NCBI GenBank assembly: GCA_046706145.1
Contig: JBJKPP010000087.1
Location: forward strand, 1 to 7,919
Origin: JBJKPP01 sp046706145
GTDB lineage: Bacteria > Bacteroidota > Ignavibacteria > Ignavibacteriales > Ignavibacteriaceae
DNA length: 7,919 nucleotides
Direction of reading: 5' to 3'
Part shown: piece by piece, positions 1-4,967 of the stretch
How the letters are laid out: the number at the start of each line of letters is the position of its first letter
How positions within the stretch are numbered: position 1 is the first letter of the stretch
Notes under the pieces: model-generated
Told to the model about the DNA's origin: nothing
Database searches by the model: none
The model's input: only the letters and a program-made list of their open reading frames with translations
Position numbers and translations under genes: made by a program

Positions 1-2
1 TA

Positions 3-1073
3 TTGAGCCATAAACTTTTCAATAATTCGGTTGAAGAATACTTAATCGCAATTGCCATCATAATTATTGGCCTAATAATAATTAGGATTTTTAAGAAAGT
101 CGTATTAAACCGACTGGACAACTGGTCAAAGAAAACTAAGACAAATATTGATGATTATATAATAAAAGCAATTGAGAAATTTGCGGTGCCTTTGCTTTAC
201 TATGCAGTATTCTATTTCGGTATTACGACTTTAGGATTTCCTGCAAAAGTTATGAAGTGGTTTGATATATTATCTACAATTCTAATAGCATACTTTTCCA
301 TAGTACTGATAACTTCATCAGTAAGGATTGCCGTTAATTCTTATATTGATAGAAGGGCTGGGGGAGATGATAAGAAACAACAAATGAGAGGAATAACGAT
401 AATTGTTAACTTCTTAGTATGGATTTTCGGAATCGTTTTTCTTCTGGAAAATCTTGGATATAATGTTACTTCAATAATCGCCGGCTTGGGTATTGGTGGT
501 GTGGCTATAGCTTTAGCAGCACAAACTATTTTAAAAGACCTTTTCAGCTATTTTGTTATCTTTTTTGACCGACCTTTTGAAATCGGAGATTTTATAATTG
601 TAGGCGATAAAATGGGCGCTGTTGAATACATTGGAATAAAAACTACGAGGTTAAGAAGTCTTGGCGGTGAGCAATTAATTTTTTCAAACACGGATTTGGT
701 AGATTCCAGAGTACACAATTACAAAAGAATGCAAAGAAGGAGAGTCGTTTTTAAACTTGGGGTGACTTACCAAACTTCAAAAGAACTCCTGGAAGAAATT
801 CCGAAGATAATAAAGAAAACAATTACTGAACTAAAAAATACTACATTTGACAGGTCACATTTTTCATCGTATGGCGATTTTAGTTTGAACTTCGAAACAG
901 TTTACTATGTCTTAAGTTCGGATTACAATATGTACATGGATACCCAGCAGGCAATTAACTTGAAGATTTATGAAGAATTCGAGAAAAGAGGAATTGAATT
1001 TGCGTATCCAACACAGACATTGTTTTGGGAAAAAACCGATGAAGAAGACAGTTCGGATAAACTAAAAAATTAG
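3..1073 (+). CDS. MscS-family mechanosensitive ion channel, long form (start uncertain, possibly 5'-partial)
   Basis: This is an inner-membrane channel of the MscS family, expected to open under membrane tension and release solutes during hypo-osmotic shock. About five hydrophobic segments are visible (residues roughly 12-30, 60-76, 90-112, 133-150 and the pore-lining helix about 155-187). The pore helix is Gly/Ala-rich (GLGIGGVAIALAAQ) and is followed by the MscS beta-domain entry FFDRPFEIGDFI and a soluble alpha/beta tail ending near residue 343 in an acidic C-terminus. The extra N-terminal helices make it longer than E. coli MscS (286 aa) and resemble the YnaI/YbdG-type architecture; that subgroup is inferred. 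The only in-window start is TTG at position 3, and no in-frame ATG precedes the hydrophobic region, so the true start may lie upstream of the window. A hairpin terminator follows seven bases after the stop. Family certain; start uncertain. Confidence 0.9.
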   Translation: MSHKLFNNSVEEYLIAIAIIIIGLIIIRIFKKVVLNRLDNWSKKTKTNIDDYIIKAIEKFAVPLLYYAVFYFGITTLGFPAKVMKWFDILSTILIAYFSIVLITSSVRIAVNSYIDRRAGGDDKKQQMRGITIIVNFLVWIFGIVFLLENLGYNVTSIIAGLGIGGVAIALAAQTILKDLFSYFVIFFDRPFEIGDFIIVGDKMGAVEYIGIKTTRLRSLGGEQLIFSNTDLVDSRVHNYKRMQRRRVVFKLGVTYQTSKELLEEIPKIIKKTITELKNTTFDRSHFSSYGDFSLNFETVYYVLSSDYNMYMDTQQAINLKIYEEFEKRGIEFAYPTQTLFWEKTDEEDSSDKLKN

Positions 1074-1079
1074 GTATTT

Positions 1080-1115
1080 ATCGATATTATCCCTCCAAGG
1101 GATGGTATCGATTTT
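1080..1115 (+). terminator. Rho-independent terminator of the first MscS gene
   Basis: Two 15-nt arms (1080-1094 and 1098-1112) pair around a CCA loop. Thirteen pairs are Watson-Crick and two are U-G wobbles in the + strand transcript. A short T run (1112-1115) follows and continues into T-rich sequence. On the - strand the two wobbles become A-C mismatches and no T run follows the stem, so it serves the + strand gene best. It lies between two convergent genes, and its T run overlaps the stop codon (TAA at 1114-1116 on -) of the phosphorylase. Confidence 0.7.
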
Positions 1116-2418
1116 AGGTTATTATTCTTTTTACCAGTTTTGGTTTTTTAATTTTAGAATCTGAAAACGTTAAAGCATTATTTATTCTTTCTTCAGCATT
1201 TTCAATCCTTGATTTAGAGTTTGAAAAAATTTCTGCTATTACGTCACCTTTCTTTATCTCATCTCCTATCTTAAAATTGAATATAATTCCTGCAGCAGGG
1301 TCAATTTTATCATCTTTTGTTTTTCTGCCTGCGCCCAATTCCGTTGCCGCCATTCCAATCTGAAATGTATTGACTGTCTTTAAAAAGCCTTTCCTTCTTG
1401 CTCTGATTATTTTTTTTGTTTTCGCCTTCGGATATAAATCTGGTTTTTCCAAATACCTTATATTTCCATCTTGAAGTTTTACAAGCTCAAGGAATTTTTC
1501 ATAGGCTTTTCCGCTGCTTATCAAATCCTTAGCTACTAATTTTCCTTCTTCAATCGAAGATGCCCTTTTTCCTAAAAAAATCATTGCAGCAGACAAAATC
1601 AAACTGATATTGTACAAATCACCTTTTCGCTTACCTTGCAAAACTTCTATACATTCATAAACTTCCAGCCAATTTCCGATATAATTTCCCAACGGTTGAT
1701 TCATGTCTGTGATGAAGGCAATAACTTTTTTGTCGAAAAGTTTTGCGGTTTTTATCAAAGAGTTTGCAAGTTTGATTGAATCACTTTGCTTTTGCATAAA
1801 AGCGCCGTTTCCGGTTTTAACATCCAGAACCAATCCGTCAATTCCTTCCGCCAATTTTTTACTCATAATGCTGCCGGTAATCAACGGAATAGATTCCACA
1901 GTAGCAGTTACATCTCTTAAAGAATAAATGAGCTTGTCAGCCGGAGCTATTTCTTTAGTTTGACCAATCAGAACTGCGCCGCACTTTTTCAAAACTCGTT
2001 TGAACTCTCTAAGATTTAAGTTTGTTCTAAAACCAGGAATGGATTCGAGTTTATCTAAGGTTCCACCGGTGTGCCCTAATCCCCGCCCGGAAATCATTGG
2101 AACATAAACTCCTGCTGCTGCAACAACCGGAGCTAAAATTAATGATGTTTTATCTCCCACACCTCCCGTCGAGTGCTTGTCTATTTTCGCTCCATTTATT
2201 GAACTTAAATCAATCGTTTTTCCGCTGTGAAGCATTATTTCAGTTAATTCCGCAGTTTCATTTGCGTTCATGCTGTTAAAAAATATAGCCATTAGCAAAG
2301 CAGAAAATTGATAATCCGGGATTTTCCCCTTTGTATAAGAATTGACTAAAAATTCAATTTCTTTTGTAGAAAATGTTTCGCCGTCTCTTTTTTTTCGAAT
2401 CAACTCTATAGTATTCAT
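1114..2418 (-). CDS. pdp: Pyrimidine-nucleoside / thymidine phosphorylase
   Basis: This cytoplasmic salvage enzyme splits pyrimidine (deoxy)nucleosides with phosphate into free base and (deoxy)ribose 1-phosphate. At 434 aa it has the normal length for Pdp/DeoA. The N-terminal helical domain (about 1-65) is followed by the phosphate-binding KHSTGGVGDK (81-90) and the family signature SGRGLGHTGGTLDKLE (110-125). Residues expected to bind phosphate (K81, S83, S110, T120) and the pyrimidine base (R168, S183, K187) are all present, at a constant offset of -3 from the E. coli thymidine phosphorylase numbering. The C-terminal domain (about 340-434) contains the usual GAGR motif (363-366). Overall it looks more like B. 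subtilis Pdp, which also accepts uridine, than E. coli DeoA; the substrate range is inferred. No other nucleoside-salvage gene is adjacent. It is convergent with the upstream MscS gene and divergent from the second one. No clear ribosome-binding site precedes the ATG. Confidence 0.95.
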   Translation of the reverse strand: MNTIELIRKKRDGETFSTKEIEFLVNSYTKGKIPDYQFSALLMAIFFNSMNANETAELTEIMLHSGKTIDLSSINGAKIDKHSTGGVGDKTSLILAPVVAAAGVYVPMISGRGLGHTGGTLDKLESIPGFRTNLNLREFKRVLKKCGAVLIGQTKEIAPADKLIYSLRDVTATVESIPLITGSIMSKKLAEGIDGLVLDVKTGNGAFMQKQSDSIKLANSLIKTAKLFDKKVIAFITDMNQPLGNYIGNWLEVYECIEVLQGKRKGDLYNISLILSAAMIFLGKRASSIEEGKLVAKDLISSGKAYEKFLELVKLQDGNIRYLEKPDLYPKAKTKKIIRARRKGFLKTVNTFQIGMAATELGAGRKTKDDKIDPAAGIIFNFKIGDEIKKGDVIAEIFSNSKSRIENAEERINNALTFSDSKIKKPKLVKRIIT

Positions 2419-2450
2419 AAAAACTCGATTTATTATGTTTAAATAACAAT

Positions 2451-2458
2451 CAAAAATA
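2451..2458 (-). promoter_or_regulatory. Possible -7 box for the phosphorylase gene
   Basis: Read on the - strand this is TATTTTTG, an exact fit to the TAnnTTTG -7 element used by Bacteroidota-type sigma factors. It ends 33 nt upstream of the phosphorylase ATG. No TTG-like -33 element is visible at the expected distance, and the motif is easy to find by chance in AT-rich DNA, so this is a weak call. Confidence 0.3.
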
Positions 2459-2594
2459 AAGATAATTTGCGACTTTTGAGTGTTTGATTACCTCCGGTTA
2501 TCTTGAATAAATAACGACGAATAGTTTCTTCTTTTTTTTCGACGCTCTTTTTACTAATTTCATATTCAACAATCACGGACTAAGAATTTTTCTT

Positions 2595-2617
2595 GTAAGA
2601 ATAACTTGTTATTCTAC
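2595..2617. repeat. Palindrome in the divergent intergenic region (operator candidate)
   Basis: AGAATAAC and GTTATTCT (2598-2605 and 2608-2615) are perfect inverted repeats separated by TT. Allowing one bulged A, the match extends to GTA and TAC on the outside. It lies about 30 bp upstream of the second MscS start, inside the 228-bp region 2419-2646 that separates the divergent phosphorylase and MscS genes. No T run follows, so it is not a normal terminator. It could be a dimeric-regulator binding site or a 5'-leader hairpin. Apart from this palindrome and the weak -7 box at 2451-2458 I see nothing else in this intergenic stretch. Confidence 0.5.
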
Positions 2618-2646
2618 GGATAAAAATTGGGAAACAATTTAACTCA

Positions 2647-3522
2647 ATGCAGGTAATAGAAAATATTTTCAAGGGAATCAAAAATTTTCTAAATATACCG
2701 ATTGACCTCGGAAATTTCCACGTTACGCTCTGGACAATTCTCTATTTTTTAATACTTCTATTTCTTTTATTCTATGTAACGGCTAAAGTCAAAAAGTGGT
2801 TAATTTATAATATCTTATCTAAGAGCAAGTTGGATCTTGGTGTACGGATAGCCATCGGCACAATTTTCAGATACACTATTATATTCATCGGAATTTTAGT
2901 TGTTTTACAAACAGTGGGAATCGATCTTTCAACCATTACAGTGCTTGCTGGTGCGCTTGGTGTCGGCATCGGTTTTGGCTTACAGAACGTTACAAATAAT
3001 TTTGTAAGTGGAATTATCATCCTTTTTGAAAGACCGATTAAAGTGGGAGATAGAATAGAAGTTGGAGATGTGAGCGGCGATGTTACAAATATTTCTATGC
3101 GTTCAACTACGGTGCTGACTAATGATAACATAAATATAATTATTCCAAATTCAGATTTTATTTCTACCAAAGTAATTAATTGGAGCTACACCGACCGCAA
3201 TGTAAGATTCAGTATACCAGTTGGTGTTTCTTACAAAGAAGATCCTAAAATAGTTAGGGAAGTGCTTTTGCAGGTTGCTGAAGAAAACGAAGGAGTTTTA
3301 AAACGCCCTCCGGCAGATGTTCTATTCAAAGAATTTGGAGAAAGCTCGCTGAATTTTATATTAAGAGTTTGGACAAGAGAATATATAAACAAACCATGGA
3401 TTCTAAAGAGTCAGTTATATTTCGCAACCTTTGAAAAATTTAAAGAAAAGGGAATCGAGATCCCATTTCCACAAAGAGATTTGCACATAAAAAATACTGA
3501 CTTTCGAGTCAGTTCAACTTAA
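2647..3522 (+). CDS. MscS-family small-conductance mechanosensitive channel, short form
   Basis: This 291-aa inner-membrane channel is close in length to E. coli MscS (286 aa) and should form a tension-gated heptamer. Three membrane segments are visible: TM1 about 27-45, TM2 about 69-90, and the pore helix TM3 about 93-125 with the Gly/Ala pattern AGALGVGIGFGLQNVTNNF. The conserved beta-domain entry FERPIKVGDRIEV follows (128-139), then IIPNSDF (165-171), and the C-terminal end carries IEIPFPQRDLH (270-280), a typical MscS closing motif. The ATG at 2647 gives a normal N-terminus; no strong Shine-Dalgarno precedes it. A LapA-domain gene follows after 27 bp with no visible terminator between them, so the two are probably co-transcribed. 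It is only distantly similar to the longer MscS paralogue at 3-1073, so this is not a recent tandem duplication. Confidence 0.95.
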   Translation: MQVIENIFKGIKNFLNIPIDLGNFHVTLWTILYFLILLFLLFYVTAKVKKWLIYNILSKSKLDLGVRIAIGTIFRYTIIFIGILVVLQTVGIDLSTITVLAGALGVGIGFGLQNVTNNFVSGIIILFERPIKVGDRIEVGDVSGDVTNISMRSTTVLTNDNINIIIPNSDFISTKVINWSYTDRNVRFSIPVGVSYKEDPKIVREVLLQVAEENEGVLKRPPADVLFKEFGESSLNFILRVWTREYINKPWILKSQLYFATFEKFKEKGIEIPFPQRDLHIKNTDFRVSST

Positions 3523-3549
3523 TTATTATCAATTATTTTTAATTTAAAT

Positions 3550-3846
3550 ATGAAAACAAAAGCAATAATTCTGCTTATTCTTGCTGTCCTCTTTACAATA
3601 TTTGTTTCACAAAATACCCAAGTTATAACGATTAGCGCCTTTTTCTGGACGGTTCAAATGTCCACAATTGTTTTAATATCTCTAACAGGTCTTGCAGGAA
3701 TTATAATAGGATTTATAATTGCAAGCCTTGCTTCAAGTTCGCAAAAGAGGAAGCAGAAAATGAAAGAAGAATTAAAAAGGGAAAAAGAAATGGCTAAAGC
3801 TAAAGAACCTCCTGTTGAAAATAATAAGAGCGAACCCGGTAAGTAA
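3550..3846 (+). CDS. LapA domain (DUF1049-like) small membrane protein
   Basis: The 98-aa protein has two hydrophobic helices (about 3-20 and 37-62) joined by a short loop with the pattern FVSQNTQVITISAFFWTVQ. A highly charged Lys/Glu-rich cytoplasmic tail (about 65-98) follows and is probably helical up to about residue 86. Two TM helices, the N-T-Q-x-V motif after TM1, a Gly-rich second helix (GLAGIIIGFI) and a charged C-terminal tail are the hallmarks of the LapA/DUF1049 family. E. coli LapA works with LapB in envelope lipopolysaccharide homeostasis. No LapB-like TPR gene is present here, so that role cannot be transferred. It directly follows the short MscS gene and probably shares its transcript, suggesting a membrane-related role. 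Family fairly sure, function unknown. Confidence 0.8.
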   Translation: MKTKAIILLILAVLFTIFVSQNTQVITISAFFWTVQMSTIVLISLTGLAGIIIGFIIASLASSSQKRKQKMKEELKREKEMAKAKEPPVENNKSEPGK

Positions 3847-3848
3847 TC

Positions 3849-3871
3849 GTCTGTTAATTTTAGTAATAGAC
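3849..3871 (+). terminator. Weak hairpin after the LapA gene
   Basis: GTCTGTTA (3849-3856) can pair with TAATAGAC (3864-3871) as an 8-bp stem with one G-U wobble and a 7-nt loop, starting two bases after the LapA stop codon. No T run follows, so it may stabilise the 3' end or be a poor terminator rather than a true intrinsic one. A 4-bp alternative stem (ACCT 3870-3873 with AGGT 3881-3884) overlaps its right arm. Confidence 0.3.
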
Positions 3872-3898
3872 CTTCAAGTGAGGTTCATCATCAGATTC

Positions 3899-3928
3899 TT
3901 TATCATACCACATATTTTTTTAACTTTG
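3899..3928 (+). promoter_or_regulatory. Candidate promoter of the sufE-like gene
   Basis: TAACTTTG (3921-3928) fits the Bacteroidota-type -7 consensus TAnnTTTG exactly. TTTA (3899-3902), a partial match to the -33 TTTG/TTG element, lies 18 nt upstream. The -7 box ends 29 nt before the sufE ATG at 3958, giving a short leader with no evident Shine-Dalgarno. It implies the gene is transcribed separately from the mscS-lapA pair. Confidence 0.55.
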
Positions 3929-3957
3929 CAAATAAGTAAAAATAAAAACTTTTAATA

Positions 3958-4395
3958 ATGGCTGAGTTCCCTAAAAAACTTCAGGAAATGTTGGAAGCAT
4001 TATCCTTATTTCCCGACGATAACGATAGAATAAATATGCTTATTGATTACTCTAACAAAATAAGCAAAGTTCCTGAAGAGATAGCAAAAAAGCCTTACCC
4101 GGAAGAGAGTAAGGTGCCTTTTTGCGAATCAGGAGCATATGTGTGGAGTGTTAAGAATCCCGATGGTACATTAAGATATTACTTTGATGTGGAAAATCCA
4201 CAGGGAATTTCAGCAAGGGCATTGTCTGCTATTTTAGAAAAAAGTCTTTCTGGCGAAAGTCCTAAGAATATTGTACTGATCTCCGAAGACATAGTTGAAA
4301 AAATTTTTGGTCCTAATCTTTCCACCAGAAAGAACATGGGTTTAACCGGGATAGTTCAAAAAGTAGTTAGAGAAGCAAGCAAATATCTGAATTAG
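3958..4395 (+). CDS. SufE family protein (cysteine desulfurase sulfur acceptor)
   Basis: SufE-type proteins take persulfide sulfur from a SufS-type cysteine desulfurase onto a conserved cysteine, stimulate the desulfurase, and pass the sulfur to the SufBCD scaffold for Fe-S cluster assembly. The 145-aa length is typical. The sulfur-accepting cysteine is C56 in KVPFCESGAYVW, matching the family's V-x-G-C-x-S-x-VW region, but with Phe in place of the usual Gly before Cys and a slightly longer spacing to VW. Further family marks are GISARALSAILEKSLSG (83-99) and FGPNLSTRKNMGLTGIV (117-133), the latter holding the usual L-S-x-R-x-x-G-L. No sufBCD, sufS or sufU gene is in the window, so the partner is elsewhere; it could equally be a CsdE-type homologue. 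The last codons and stop overlap the left end of the repeat that flanks the downstream four-helix-bundle gene. Confidence 0.93.
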   Translation: MAEFPKKLQEMLEALSLFPDDNDRINMLIDYSNKISKVPEEIAKKPYPEESKVPFCESGAYVWSVKNPDGTLRYYFDVENPQGISARALSAILEKSLSGESPKNIVLISEDIVEKIFGPNLSTRKNMGLTGIVQKVVREASKYLN

Positions 4396-4498
4396 CGAAT
4401 TGTCGAATTACCGGATCGACGAAATTGTGAAAGTTCAGCATTTACATTCAAAAATGAACCTACAAATCCGAAAACCTATTGATTTCTTAATTACTATA
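4389..4498 (+). repeat. Left copy of a diverged direct repeat flanking the four-helix-bundle gene
   Basis: 4389-4470 aligns with 4859-4938 at about 60 of 80 positions by eye, with one 2-nt gap. Perfect blocks include GAATTAG at the start (containing each preceding gene's stop codon), GTCGAATTA, CGGAT, AAAGT, ATTCAAAAATGAA and CAAATCCG. Similarity continues weakly to about 4498 (TTC-TTAATT) after a short length difference. An in-coding match AAATAT(C/T)TGA at 4382-4390 extends it slightly to the left. The repeat fills the whole gap between sufE and the four-helix-bundle start codon. Confidence 0.8.
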
Positions 4499-4500
4499 CA

Positions 4501-4865
4501 ATGAAGTATAAAAATTTCGAAGAGTTACCTATCTGGCAAGATGCAAGAAAAATTGTTAATCATGTATATTCTATTATAAGTAAGAATGCTAAATTAGAAA
4601 AAGATTATAGGCTAGGCTAGTTGATCAGTTAATCGGGGCATCAATTTCGGTTATGAATAATATCGCAGAAGGTTTTGATTCTGGAAATAATAGTGAGTTT
4701 GTTCGATTTTTAAAATATTCACAACGATCTTGTTCTGAAATAATGTCTATGTCCTACATATTAAATGATATCTATAAATTAAGGGTTGACTCAAAGAAAT
4801 TATATGACTCTACCTTAGAAGAACGTAAACAAATTAAGGCGTTTATTAAATATTTGAAGAATTAG
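4501..4865 (+). pseudogene. Frameshifted S23-type four-helix-bundle protein gene
   Basis: The ATG at 4501 opens a frame that begins MKYKNFEELPIWQDARKIV, the normal N-terminus of the four-helix-bundle/S23 (23S rRNA intervening-sequence) family, but stops at TAG 4618-4620 after 39 residues. The rest of the family pattern continues in another frame: VDQLIGASISV then MNNIAEGF, then SEFVRFLKYSQRSCSEI, ending at TAG 4863-4865. An ATG at 4653 leaves a 70-aa C-terminal piece that a gene finder would report alone, lacking the first helix. The break falls exactly at TAGGCTAGGCTAG (4608-4620). Deleting one 5-bp unit joins KDYRL to VDQLIGAS and gives a 119-aa protein, the usual length for the family. Some relatives are encoded in rRNA intervening sequences and others are stand-alone; the family shares its fold with the Avd protein of diversity-generating retroelements. 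Cellular function is unknown. It sits between two direct repeats, which suggests a mobile unit. A sequencing error cannot be excluded. Confidence 0.85.
4608..4620 (+). repeat. 5-bp tandem duplication that breaks the four-helix-bundle gene
   Basis: TAGGC TAGGC TAG is 2.6 copies of a 5-bp unit. It adds five bases to a reading frame that is otherwise continuous on both sides, shifts the frame and creates an immediate TAG. Removing one unit gives AGG-CTA-GTT-GAT-CAG (R-L-V-D-Q), matching the family pattern before the NIAEG motif. Confidence 0.85.
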
Positions 4866-4961
4866 TAAATCGTCGAATTATCGGATTAACAAATTTCAAA
4901 GTACCTTATTTTTATTCAAAAATGAATTCTCAAATCCGCTAATTCGTTAATTCAATAATTC
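4859..4961 (+). repeat. Right copy of the direct repeat flanking the four-helix-bundle gene
   Basis: This copy starts at the GAATTAG that holds the four-helix-bundle stop codon and runs through the same ordered blocks as the left copy: GTCGAATTA, CGGAT, AAAGT, ATTCAAAAATGAA and CAAATCCG. It then ends in TAATTCGTTAATTCAATAATTC-like sequence close to the convergent peptidase gene. The central ATTCA-AAAA-TGAAT is itself a small perfect hairpin in this copy (one base shorter in the left copy). It occupies nearly all of the 102 bp between the four-helix-bundle stop and the peptidase stop. Confidence 0.8.
4875..4961. repeat. Interrupted inverted repeat inside the right repeat copy
   Basis: The 21-nt arms 4875-4895 and 4941-4961 are complementary at 18 of 21 positions, with a 45-nt interior that contains the conserved ATTCAAAAATGAA block. 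In RNA this would form a long stem-loop between two convergent genes. There is no T run at the end, so a classical intrinsic terminator is not shown. The equivalent pairing in the left copy (around 4405-4426 with 4480-4498) is largely lost. Confidence 0.6.
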
Positions 4962-4967
4962 TTGGGT

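Noticed and set aside
1703..2279. Open frames on + at 1703-1927 and 2097-2279
   Set aside because: They lie wholly inside the phosphorylase gene on the other strand, whose motifs are complete; the translations show no recognisable family.
2805..3170. 121-codon open frame on -
   Set aside because: Antisense to the conserved MscS pore and beta domain; no family pattern and no upstream signals.
4600..4660. Programmed ribosomal frameshift in the four-helix-bundle gene
   Set aside because: There is no slippery heptamer or downstream pseudoknot evident, and an exact 5-bp tandem duplication explains the break more simply.
4501..4865. Avd accessory gene of a diversity-generating retroelement
   Set aside because: The fold family is related, but no reverse transcriptase or template/variable repeat pair is visible on either side.
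4389..4961. CRISPR-like array or IS element
   Set aside because: Only two diverged repeat copies occur with a gene between them; there is no short regular spacing and no transposase.
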